Shown: positions 13,623-27,100 of the stretch, one piece after another
Numbering within the stretch: position 1 is the stretch's first letter
Layout of the letters: each line of letters opens with the position of its first letter
Source of the DNA: Gavia stellata
Lineage: Eukaryota; Chordata; Aves; Gaviiformes; Gaviidae
DNA: 64,000 nt
NCBI RefSeq assembly: GCF_030936135.1
Contig: NC_082611.1
Location: forward strand, 11,237,001 to 11,301,000
Direction of reading: 5' to 3'
Made by a program: the position numbers and the translations under genes
The notes under the pieces: model-generated
The model's input: only the letters and a program-made list of their open reading frames with translations
Database searches by the model: none
What the model was told of the DNA's origin: nothing

Positions 13623-14038
13623 AACATGGTAGTCGTCTTTGTAACATGTGCACACACACTCGCACACTCTGAATGATCTGCCTGGAAAAAAAGAGGTCTT
13701 AATATATATGCTGGGGGAAATTAAACATTAAAAATCCTTTAGATTTTCATAATTATAGGCAATTATGTCCACATCACTTACAAAGCTATTGCCGAATCTT
13801 TCCAAGGAAGCAGAATTTGGGAGAAAAAAAAATTCTTTTTGGGAAAATTCAACAGTGGCATAGCAGAGCTCTCAATATGAGAAAGCTGACATAATGTGGA
13901 CCTTTGCTGTGAAATTTGTCTTTGCAAAATATGGGGAGAAGTTTATCAATGGGCAGAAAATAAGAAGGCGGTGTGAAGTAGGCTTTTGCAGAGTCGATTT
14001 TCCTCACAGTATTGTGCGGGGGTCATTGAGAAAAATGC

Positions 14039-17000
14039 TTAGTCCTTCTCTGGAACCAGTTTCAGAACTTTTCCAATTGCAATGGTCTTACCTAAACCAA
14101 GGAGACAAACAGTAGAGTTACATATATTGTGAAAAGAACATGTAAGTCTAAGAACATGAAAACTTTCCCCCCAAAATACAGGCTCTCCAGAGTATTAGAA
14201 ATACTACAGAGAATAAATTGTTGTATTGCAGAATGGAAACATCGGTGTATTTTAAAAGCACAATAAAAACTTAAAAATAGTAAAACCGCTATTCTCACAG
14301 TAAAGAATACCATGTGCATTGTGGAAAGCCTGGTCTATATTCATCTAAGGAGAAGGCAAAGCAGAATCATTCTACCGGATCTGTTTACTGCTTTTAAAGA
14401 TAATTTAAATACGTCCCACAAATCTATGAGTTTTACGAGGGTGAGCAAGAGTTAAAGCCCAACATACAAACCCCCTTATCTTTTCTAACTTTAAATAGAG
14501 AAACTATGGTATTCATATTGTAGGTGGACATTCCAGGATACATTAAGAAAACAGTGCTGGTAATTTTTCAAATTCAACCTTTTGTTTCACAGTGCACATT
14601 TCTGTACATTATTCCTCTAAAATAAAACACAAGAACTCTGCACAATGACAACAATTCGCTTAGATTTACTTTTCCATTGTTACCCAGATAGTGATTTCCA
14701 CTAGATACCAGCATTTCAATACCTCATTGCTATGCATGATCTCCTATTTCAAATAACTGTATTTTTGCAGCAGTTAATAACTGTCGATCAAGCAGTCTTA
14801 CCCTCATCTCTTAAGGTAAAGCGACCCATCTGAGGGAAATCTTTGAATGTCTCAAGGCAGATAGTTCCTGCTGTCCTTAAACGGGCAATGCATACTTGAT
14901 CTTGTTTCACAAAACGGGGCCGTGTCTTACTTTTTTCTCCTGTTTTTTTGTCTACCAAGCAGATTAAGGCCTGTATAAAAAAAAAATAATAGCTGTGAGT
15001 GCTAAAATAAGGGTTATTTTTCCTTTACAAACAAAACTGAAGTGGTCTAAGAGAGAAAATACTTAGAAATAAATAAAAAAACCTTCTAAGATTTACTGCA
15101 TAAGAGAGCCAACCACGACTTACCACACTTTTCAGAAGGCTTATGCTAACAGTTACAGCCATTTTTGGTTATGTTATGGTACTGACCAAAGATTCCATTC
15201 AAGGCTGGAGCTTTGTTGCATTAGTTGCTCTACAGATGTACGCCATGACAAAACTCCTCACCCCAACAAGTGGATTGTCTATATTCACATCACAACTTAA
15301 AAGGACACTTACTGTTATTTCAACTTCTTCAATACAGGTGTGGATGTGCAGCACAGCATTATAACCTGGGCAGATAATGGATTTGTGCTCAATTATCACT
15401 ATCTGTAAAACAATTAAAAGTAAGGGCTTTTTTCCTCATTTCAATTATAAAAGAGCAGAGAATAACCAAATACAGAACTATATTAAAAATGTATAGTTGA
15501 ACAATACATACACAAGCAATTTTTGTGAAAGAAACAAAATTTATAAGTGACTAAGTTGTTTATAATATGAAAGTGTAAAATTGAAGAATTGGCCTGACAA
15601 GATCTTGCTTTCACGATTATAGGTTTCTAAAACTTCATTGAGAAGTCATGTTCAAAACAAATGATATTGTAAAAACTCAAATTAAGAATAAGAAATCTGA
15701 ACTGAAGCTTCAAACTACTGAAGTTTAGATCTTGTGAAACACAAAGTATTTTAATGCTTTTTACCCATCTATACAGCAATTAAATGCTAGTTATTCTACC
15801 TGGGCATCAAACGTGCGTCCAGAATGACACAGGTTGTTGGGATCACAGAGAATAAATCCTGGAAGGATCTCTTCCTCTTCAATTCCCTTCAGTCTGATCT
15901 TTAGATTTTCACCTGGGGCTACTGAATCAGTTTCTACATCATCAGAAAGGATTCCAAGAACTTCCACATTATGCTTAAAGAAAGCAAAAATGCAGTTTTC
16001 TATTGTGAATATTTTAGTCTGGTACAAAATCATTTTAAGATGACAGGATTTCAATAAACAATTCCATTACAGTTTAAATTCATTATATTCGGTTCTGCAA
16101 GCTTCAGAACATTTAAAGTGTTTGAATGGTGAGTTACCAATATTTAAAATAGCATATTTAATGAAATATATTTTAATATAATTCTATAGTATATATTCAA
16201 TGGAAAGCAAATTTCAAAAGATATGCCCTATTTCTCAAAGTGAAATGAGCTTAAAACTTACAAAAAACTGAGAGATACAATGGGTGCATATTATGTAAGA
16301 AGAATGCAAAAGCCACATTGTTCTATAGACTCGTTACATTCAAAATATAACAGTCTGAATATTAACGCAACCCAGGAAATCCTAGAATCCCAAAATTCTA
16401 CAAGATTTCCTGGAGAAGATGATAAAAATGCTAAGTGTGTATTAATGAACGCTCTCCCAGCAAACACCAAAAAGTATTTCCTAACGTTACTCTATGTTGT
16501 AAACTCTCTTCTGATTTTTGTATGTTTACACAGTACTAGATACCAACAGAAAATAAATATTGGAAAGGCAAAGAAGTTAAAAAAGGAGTAGTTTCAGAAA
16601 GAGGTCTATTTTTCTGACTTCCTGGAGTTTTAATTCAATCGTCATTAGCTGCCAAATTAATTAAAAAAAAAAGTGTGTCATCAAAAGCACTGGCTATTTA
16701 CTGAATACAAATTCTTAACAGTTTAGTTACAGCCATTTATAGTTTATTAATTTCTTCTAATCAACCCCAAAATAACATGGGTGTCAGAGGTGCGTCAAGC
16801 AGTTTTATAAAAAGCCACTCTGTTAAATTACCTTGAAAATGGAAAAGCATAATCTCAAACTCTCTACGTTTAGTTTCAACTTTCAGCAGCTCTTGAGAAA
16901 GGTGACATGGAAGTAAATCTAATTAACATATTTTAAATTGGAAATACCAATTTTCAATAAGCTGTAGATTTATTGTACATTTGAGTATTGAGGCATTTTC

Positions 17001-20000
17001 TAGGAAACTACCTCAGCCTACAGAATTGGAAAAAGTGTGTCAGCTTACATTAAGATTACATAAATACATAAGAACAATATTTCCAAACCCTTTTTTTAAG
17101 AAATGAATGGAAACAAACACCACCATCAGTTGAGTACACTATTCTCATCCACTGCCTCTCCCCAACTATGTTTTTGCATCCTTCATTTTTATATTTTCAC
17201 ATTCTTTGGGGAAAAGAATTCCCTTTGGGGAAGAGAAAAGAAAAAAAGAGAAAAGGAAAAAAGAACGAAAGTTTTGAGCAATATTAACGCACATTAGGCA
17301 AACGGTTTTGTGGGCCAGCTGTACAAATGCAAAGTAAAACACAGCTCAAATAAACTATGATGATTTGTAGCCCTGCAATTGAGTTAACTAAGGAGAGACA
17401 ACCTGAGTTCTGAATGCTGAGAAAGTAAACTACACCCCCCCCCCCCCGCCTTGGAAACATCACCCATGTAAAACATGAAAGCTTAGTTGCGTTCAACTGG
17501 GCAATAAAAAGTTTTTTGATTTAAAATAATGAATCTCTAAGAACAAAGCTCTTTTTTAGGGTAGTAACATTTGTTGATATCTAAACCTCACCATACCTTG
17601 TTTGGCATCATCACAAGCTGTTGTCCTTTGCAAATAGAGCCTGACTCCAGCTTCCCAAGGACCACAGTGCCCATATCCTTCACAAAAAGAAATTATTATA
17701 TGAAAATTGAAAAAATTTTTTAAAGAGTCTGCTCTATTTATGATTTAACTCTAAGTATGATTACGTAACCCCATGAAGTTATTTAGCACTGCTATACTTA
17801 ACATTTTGGAAACTGTTCTCATAAAAGATTACAGATTAATAGTCTCATATAATGCCAAAATTACTTACTTCACCTCCTTGCCTCTATTCTACAATTGGAA
17901 ATGTAGACATAAAGAAAAAAGATACCCTCCAAAAATACAGTAAACGGTCTATTTACTGCTCTCTGAAAAGTCCACTTATACTTTCAATCTTATTAATTTG
18001 TACCTTGTATTTATCCACAATTGGCAGCCTGATTGGTCCATCAACTGAACGGTTGAAGTTTGGCAAATTATCCAGGTACGGAATAAACGGTAACCCACTA
18101 AAAGAGCAGAAGGCATTTGTTTCAATTTCGTGAGCACCCTTCTATTTAAAAATTACTCAGAATGGACAAATGCAGTCCAACAAAAGGAATGATTTTTCAT
18201 TCTGTCATCATTAAGAACAGTGACCTCTAAGACAGTTAAATCTATCATAACATCCCATCATTAGCGTCCACTTTACCCTAGCTAACATGTTAATACCCAG
18301 GAAGTGCATGCAGTTTTTAAGTTACATTACAGGCATATTTTACACAAATTAATTACTCCTTTGAGAATCTTGCTAGATGTGTAATATGTTTTGGAAATAC
18401 AAACCCATAAGCTAGGTCCAAACACATTTTTCATTAATATGTTTTAACTGCCATGAACAATATTGGAAAACGTGACATCCAGTGAGAGGCATGGTTTGTC
18501 ACTGATTATAATACAGCTTCAAGCAAATGTTCACATCAAACAATTAGTCATTCTAGCAACATGTCAACTGCAGCATCACTGGAAAATTCAAGGGCTAGTA
18601 CAGCACTCAAACTCACAAAGCCAAAGAATACTGCTAATACTATTATAGAGTCTGCTAACTTTAATCTTCTGCAGTTAGTAAATGCTTTTATTTGGCTCAC
18701 TGCATGGCTGTGTTCTTCATGTCCTCTTTGTATTTCCTCAAACTCTTTAGAACACAGCTATAATATACCATGCTATACTTCTTCCTAGCTTCACTGTAGC
18801 ATTTACTTTTATTGAAATATAGCAAATATCCAAGTTGTTCAATTTAAGATACATACATATACCAAGGACAGAATTCTGACTGTTCTTTAAGATTTGCTCC
18901 AGTCAGTCCTGAGCAGGGCATGAAATGAATATCCTTTTTGGGATTGAAGCCAACTTTCTTCAAAAATGGCACCAGTTTCTCTTTACATTCCTCATATCTA
19001 TTAAAATGACAAGCAGATCAAGATCAGTTTCAATTATTCCAGCATGACATACTGCTGTGCTTTAAAAAAAACCACCACCACACACAGACATTTAATTTTC
19101 ATCAGTTAAGTTATTCTGTGAGCAGCAAGCAAACCTAATAAAGCTTAGTGGCCTATTTGCCTCTTCTCCCCAATCTTCCAGCACAACTTAGTATTGTCTC
19201 TTCCCCCTCATTCCTCTGCTCCATAAAGCATCATCAGTTTTTTTCCATACACCTCAATTCCTGGGCTGAGTAAGCAGCAGCATACACTATATCCGCTTTT
19301 AAGCAAGAGATCCAGGCCAAGATTGCAGGACAGACCAAGCAGACAGCTACTGAGGTCACGCTGCAGGCTTGCACTTTAGTGGCGTCTTGGTCTCCTCCAA
19401 CCTCCTATATAATTTCCTAAGACTTAATGCTATTTATTTCTATTACACTTCTTTACTGAATTCAGCTGAAACTGACTGAGGGAATGTCAGAAGTTTGGGG
19501 CAGGATCAAAACAGCACAATTGGGCATGCCTTATTCCCTTAGTAAACTAGGCTGATGTTGTAAGGTTGCATAGTCCCTCATAGCTTTCCACAAAAACTTT
19601 CACGATCCTTGACAGCACAGCAAGCTCTCTGACAACTCTTCTTATTACACTGTAGAAGAAAACTGTATCCTGTCATTACCCAAGCATCTCTAGGGAAGGA
19701 CTGTTACACTTTTTAGCATCCAGCTTAAAGGGGTGAGAAGAAAGATGTGACAGAAGTCATAAAAAGACCTAAGTTTGACACTCAGGAAAATGAAAACCCT
19801 TTAGAAACATTTGAGCATTAAGGCAGAAAAGAATAACTCAATCCTTTTTATTAGTTAAATATTACATATTGACTTTCTAGTTATTTTTACCTGCCTATAT
19901 CATCGCAAGATTCCCTCCCTCTCCCCTTCTCAGACTGTAATCACGAACCACTTAATATATTATTTGCTTATTCAATTCAGGTTATCATAAAAGAATAACT

Positions 20001-23000
20001 CCAAATAATACAGGGTGGACACATAAGGTGAACAGGACAATGCTGTTCTCACCAAATCTAAGCTAGGAGTTTAGCAGAAACGTGGCCAAGCAATCAAGAA
20101 TCTGGCAAACTAAACTACTGAAACCAGAGTCACTTCCTTTTAAGTTCAGTATAAAATTTCCAAGTCAACAATTAAACTATGTTAGAATGCATGGATTTGT
20201 TAGATACAGCTGCACGGATCCAAACGGTTGAAAGTGAATGTTTTAAAATAGTGTAGAACTTCAGGCATAGTTGAGAGGCACTGTCCTAGGCACTATGCTT
20301 CTGTTTTTCCTGTGATTTTGATAACCTCTGCCTTTAGTCCACCAGTCTACCATTCTTTCAGCAAAAATGGGATGCAAAAAATTAATTCACTTAGGAATTA
20401 TTTTATTTCAGTATCTTTTAATGAAGATTAATTTTTTAATATTAAACTCACCTTTCATTACTCCAGTTTACAGTTGGATCATCCATTTTATTAATAAGAA
20501 CTATTAAATGTTTTACACCTGCTGTTTTTGCTAACATGGCATGTTCTCTTGTTTGTCCACCTTTCTCAAATCCAGTTTCAAACTCTCCTTTTCTTGCAGA
20601 AATAACCTAATTAAAAATACGCATTTCAATAAAAGTTCTACAATTCTCTCAACAGAACAATCGACAATGGGTTGATTGAAAAATATTGAATTTTCAATAT
20701 TTTCAATATGCCTTATTGAAAAATAACTTCGGGTAGTCAAAACTGGTAAAAGCTTTCAAAATTCACTGGTATATTCTCAGTATTACCCATTAGTTTCTGC
20801 ACTGACATATAAAAAAAAAAAATCACATGACACCTGCGGACAGTTTTCTGAAGCTGTTAAGTTATTCCAAAACCCACTCAACTTGGTAGACTTAAGATTT
20901 GAAAAATTTCACCACTGAAACTAACCAAGAGAGTAAACAAGCAAACAAACAAACAAAAATCTTAATTTCACAGTATATCCACAATAAAAGAATCCAATTT
21001 GTCCTTACCAGCACAGCAAGATCAGCTTGAGAAGCCCCACCAATCATATTTGGAACAAAGCTCTTATGTCCAGGAGCATCTAGAATAGTGAAGTGTTTCT
21101 TCTCAGTTTCAAAATAGGCACGACCCACTTCTACTGTTTTACCTTTGTCTCGCTCTTCTTGGTTTGTGTCTAAGGCCCATGAAAGGTACCTAAAAAAAAC
21201 CAACAACCTAAATATTCTATTTTTGTATTATTTTTTACTAAATCTATGTAGGATGATTTGTCCATCATAAAATGTCTTTTTTTTCCGCTCAACTATTCTA
21301 ACCACCTCAGCTTAAGCATTTGCAAGACCAACTGTGACTTTTTATTGAATCTAACCTCATTGAATCTAACCTTATTGATCTAACCTCAAATACTTTAAGC
21401 TTTGCCTCAGTTTGAAAAACACCTCTGGATCAAAACCAAAACCACTTCTTTCTCAGCATAATTAACTAAAAAATTAGTTCTGATTTGCACATATTCATAT
21501 TACGAGAACTATTATTATTAGTTCTCATTTATTTGCACATATTAAACAGAAATCGGCTATGAAACAGTCACCACCTTTATTCAGGCCATCTTTGATACTT
21601 TGATCGTAACAACTGTTGTTCCCTCCTAATTATATTTATCCCATTGGCCATGGACAAACAAGTTAGATTGAAGTTAGACAGATGAACTGAAATTTCAAAA
21701 AAGATTATTTATCTCCTTCAGGTTTTGTGAAAATTGGTGAATAGAAAGGAGAGGAAAAAAGCACTAAACATTGGGTATTATGGATATATAACCACAGCCT
21801 TCCTCAGGCAGTAGCTATTTGTCACTTACCGAGGTTTAGATAGCATGCTAGATGGCTTTTGGTTTGCACCAGTATGCATGCTCCTATGTGTTGTAATCTT
21901 CACCATGGCCTGTGTTTCTGGAATATTTCAGCCAAGCCAAAGGTCAGGTTTTACTCAGCTAACAAGAGTCAAGCAGGAATTTATGTGTGGTAGCTGGATG
22001 GGAAGTCCTTTTTACACATAGGATTTTTTTAGGGAAAGATGCATTTCTGACTGAAATGTCAACTCTGCACTACAGTATAGAATTTTCTGAATCACAAAGT
22101 AAAATTGCTGAAATTTCAAGACTGTCAACATATGAAGCAAGTTAACAAGATCTTTGATAATGACACAGAGGTACATCACGCTTTCCGTTGTATATCATGA
22201 CATATTTTAAAGAAAAAAACCAGCCTTTAGGGAGGCACTTCCTGCAACTCACAAAGAGGAGGGGGAAGAGGAAATCTGTTTTTCAAGCTGTCCAGGGTTT
22301 TTGAGGAAGGTCCTGAAATATTTATTATTATGGTCAACTCCCAACAGGGGGATGATGCTTGCTTGTAAAAAGAACGTATGTCACCCTTTCTATCCCCCTC
22401 TCTCACATATAATACAATTAGTTCAGGTCAATGCCCACCCCATTGCTGCTCGACCCCTAAGGAAGTCTTTAGCTGCTTCTCTTCCACAGCCTATTGAACC
22501 CCTATTTTCCTCCACCACAGCCAAAAATTGAAAGCTTCCAAAAGGAAAATCAATTTTCCAGGGGTTGTTTGAAGGAGAAAGCAGGCTGCTATATGTGCTG
22601 TATATGCACACACACACAAACCAAAAACCAACCAAAAGACAGCAACAAAACCCAAACCAAACAAGAAGCCTGCAAAAAATCCACACATGACAGACAGCAG
22701 CACTGTCTTCCCTGGAAGAAACCTAAGAACTGCAGACCCTATCTTTATTCATATAAAAGTGAGACATGAGGTGACAGTCAGAACTGTTTACTTGCTCTCT
22801 CCTCATGTCCGCCAAACTGACAAGTTTCATCTCTGTCCCTTAGATATCTCTCTGCCGTTCACAGGTGAAAGACATATAGATAGAATGACCCCAAGAGCTG
22901 CCTGAGGAAAGCATTTGCCTTGTATTCCTTTTTACCAACTAGGTTTACCAAAGCATCAGAACAGCAAAACCTGTTCCTATGTGAATCGCACTGTTTTGTA

Positions 23001-24159
23001 TACTTTTAAAGAAGTACTGGAGGAAAACAAGAGATTCCTCCCCACACACTCGAAACCCATTCCATCAGGAAGCCAGTGCTACAGTGACAGAGACTAAAAA
23101 CCAGTTTCCCACTTTCATCATAGTGCAAAGAGAAAAGCATGCTGTTATCTCAGTTAAGTTCATACCATGTTTCTCTGTTTTTTTCTTTAGCTTCTCTTTC
23201 ATATTTTTCAAGTGTCCTTTTGTCAACCATTCCTGTCAAATACCTAAGAAGGGGAAAAAAAAGGTGCAATTTTACATAAGCAGAAACATAGTTCCAAATA
23301 GTTAAATACTTACACAATCCCTACAGATTATTTTGAAAAACTGCAACAGCCTGATGTGAGCAGCAGTGGAATTTTTGTCCACAAAAAGTCACACCATTAT
23401 CTGATACGTAAAAGTACACCAGTACCACTTTAGCAGGAGTATGAGGAATGTCTTTTTTTAAGCCTAATTTAAAACGTTCTGCAGAGGCAAGTTTTGAAAA
23501 GGAACTACATCTGTTAAGTCTGTTTCTGAGACTAATCCAATATTTCAAAATTAAGTAAAAATTGTGATAGGACAATTTTTCACAAACACCTCCCCCCATT
23601 TCTGAAAGGTAAAGAAAAATATTTTTTGTTTTATTCTTTTTAGATAGAACTAGGAAACTGATATTTTAAGAGATCTTTCAATTATGAAAAGCATGTAATG
23701 TACAGTTTTGTATTAAAACTTTCATATTTTTCCCCTCAGATATTTCTACCTGATCTTCTAATAACGGTAATCTACTTAGTTTATAAGGAAGATTAATTGT
23801 AACATTAAATAAAGGGTTAATGACAAAGCTGGTACAAGCACCTCGTTTCCGCCCCCCCCCCCCCCCCAACAAAGGGATAAAAGACCACAAAAAACTTTAG
23901 GAACATAACATATCGGCAGGAGTGTTAAGAATACACATCTCCTTATACAAGGAGAATACTCAGACACATCAGATAATAAAATGTTAATTTGCTCGAGTAC
24001 GAACTACAAAGTTAAATGTAGCATGACAATTCCAACATTCCAGTTTGGTCAAAACAAAACAAGATGAAAATGCCAAGACAAAGACCTCCCACTTTTGCTG
24101 AGAATATTATTTTAAAACCATAGAAATACTTTGCATCATCAGCAAGATAGCATTTATTT

Positions 24160-24196
<37 letters not shown>

Positions 24197-27100
24197 CTGT
24201 AAGATCTAGCTGTATTTATTTACTTTTGTCTCAAAAATATGGCAGTCTCTAGATACTTAGAAGATTAACTATTATAATTTCACATTTTGAAATCAAATGA
24301 TGCTCGACAATGTTAGTACCAGGGAATAAGGATATTCAGTTTTTTTTTAATCTTCACAAAAAAGACAAAGTTTAAGAAAGGGTATAAAGCAGTTTCAAAT
24401 AGCATTTTAAAATGATGAAGAAAAACAGTCATGTTCTAAGAAAGGATTCAGTTTTTTTTAATTCAGTAATGTATGCTTTTGCATAGTTGTTTCCATTAAG
24501 TAAGTGAAACTCCTATAGCGATAAGATTAGATCTGCTGGAATTAAGGAATGCCAAAGACAATAAATAACTAAATTGACAGGGAGGGTAACATTTTATCAT
24601 AAAAATATTAATCTATACTGATTAAAGCCAGAAAGAAAATATTACTCATTTTACTTAATGTATTTTTAATTCACAAGAACAGGAAATCTAAAAAAATTTA
24701 AGAGTTTCCTTACATTATTTGTCCTCCAATAGTTGACTTGCCAGCATCTAAAAAAAAAAAATTAAGTCATTCACAATTTAAAAGAAAATCCTAGAAAAAG
24801 AAGAAAACAATTATGAAGGTCATCTAATTTATTTCTAAAGATACATTTTTAATTGTAATCTAAGTTTTTTGAAACATCTCTCAGCTTCCCTTGTTTCCAT
24901 AATAATTCATTGTCAATTCAATTATACTAAATTTTGAAAATTCTGTTTTCATACATATGAACTTGGCATTACCCATAATAGAAAAACCCCTCAACAAGGA
25001 GTGATACAGCAAAAGTGTGGGTTAAGAGCATGGGAAGCTCTTGCAAAAGCCCTTTCCCTGCTTCCTTTCTCCCTTGTCCCTAACTTCTGTAGGCTGCTCT
25101 TCAATATTGGGATGTATGTCTGTCCACTGCCTCTTTACTTTGTGTGACTCCATTCTGAATCTACCCGAGGACTAAGTTACAGTATTTAAGGTGATAAGAC
25201 TATATAAACAAAAATACAGAATTTACTGTAAAACCCATGATTCAGTAATTCTTCTGTACTTTTGACACAACTTAAGATTTTTCTGAAGCTTGTTGAAACT
25301 ATTCAGTTGGGACATTTTGCTATAAATGCTTCTTTTAACCCTGAATTATGTTCATCTATTGTTTATGGCGCTACAATTGTTAATATTTTGAACAACATTT
25401 TTTGAAATTAATAACAATTAATAAGAACCCTGAAAAATATTTAAAACAAGCAGAAAAGGAGCACTGCCTTCCAATTTTGTTCTTTCGATCCTAAACACAG
25501 ATGTGTCACTTAAGCACTCAATAGAGCAGGTACTTGACAAATCATCAGACACTGTTGTGTCCAAGAGAACACAGGAACTCTATCCTTGGCACTCTACCCC
25601 TGAAAGACCTTCTTTAAGTTTTTTAATTTTTCCAGAGCAGCTTCATTAGAATGCTCCTGTTAACCTCAAGACATGGTGAATACATACATCCCTACAAAGA
25701 GCAGGATTAATTTCTAATCCTCCAAGTTCTAGATAATACACAAAGATCCAATTACTTCATATTCACTTACAACTTACCTACGTGCCCAATGAATACTACA
25801 TTTACGTGCTCTTTTTTAGGAGCACCTGGTGGTGCTACAACAGATTTCGGTTTTGGTATTTCCTCCTCCTCCTCCATCATTTCCTGAGCGCTTTCTTCAG
25901 AAGGCCCTGCATCCCCTGCAGGACCACCTCCTAGCTCTGCTTCACTTGTTTCTTCTTTGTGGTCCCATGACTCTTCCGGGGACATTTCTGTCTCTCCATT
26001 TTCCACTAAAAATTAACCAGTTAGATATATTCAAATAGATAATGAAATTAAAACCAATGACTATGGAGAAAAGCCCCTGCCCCAAAGATGCAATCAAAAG
26101 ACTTCAACTATCCAGTCTGTTAACGTCTTCCTATATAAAACTGGGCAACTGTTCCTTGTTTCTGAAATTATTATTACTGGAAGCTTTCAAAAACTAGCTT
26201 TTGTATTGACATCAGAAAAATATGATTCACAGGGATTAAGAGAATTCTGTTTTAACAAGGCAAAAATTTTACAAGGAAAAAAACAAATCCAAAGATCCAC
26301 TCAGACCATCATGCTGATCTGAATCCACAGACAGACACACGCTACCATGTATTTAGAAAGAAAAGGAGAGGGATAATGTTTTAAGTTCTCTCAAAAGCCA
26401 TACAAATACAAGGAGAAAGATACAATTTCCATGTTCTGATTGCTCATATTACTGATCACTTCAGTGTTTTTTGTTAATCACCATTTCACATGTATTAATG
26501 GAACTATTTTGTAATATGAAATTATTTTTTAAATAAAGCACTGATGCTTTTTCAGTATCCAAGTAATCCAATTGCACCTGTCAATGCATACTAGTGTTCA
26601 ATTACCTCTTTCCTAATCTAAGTATAAAGACACAACAAAAATTAGTAAGGACCAAAATAAGGTATTCTTCAATTTTGTTCGCAATGATTCAGCAGAAGCA
26701 CTGTAATAGTATTTCATAGTACTATCATAGTGAAATGGAATAATTCTCATCTTACCAACAGATTCTGAAATTTCCATGTTAACAGCAGCATTTGAACCTA
26801 GGGAAAAAAAGAAAAAAGGTGCCATTAAGGACACATATTTAACACGACAATATCAAGAACAAAGAAAAACGGAGTGACTAAATAAAAGGATAGTTCAGAT
26901 GTTTGGGCACTTGCCAACGCTATTTAATACACAGATTCAATTTTTAAAATTCTGCTTCATGCAAGCTTTATGACCTTCAATAAACTACTTGGTCTTCATG
27001 TACCTTACTTGACTAGCTATAAAATTGTAAATAACCACAGATAACCACACTGCCTCCCAACAGCAGCATGAGCATAAAGAGAATCAAGATTGGAAAAGGT

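Noticed and set aside
18160-18210. C-box-like ATGATGA on the minus strand in a GSPT1 intron as a box C/D snoRNA
   Set aside because: No well-placed D box or terminal stem was seen at suitable spacing.
20892-21206. 104-codon minus-strand ORF containing real GSPT1 residues
   Set aside because: It is GSPT1 exon 7 (21009-21189) plus intron read-through, not a separate gene.
24162-24191. T30 tract as poly(A) tail of a processed pseudogene on the minus strand
   Set aside because: No recognisable coding body upstream and no clear target-site duplication.
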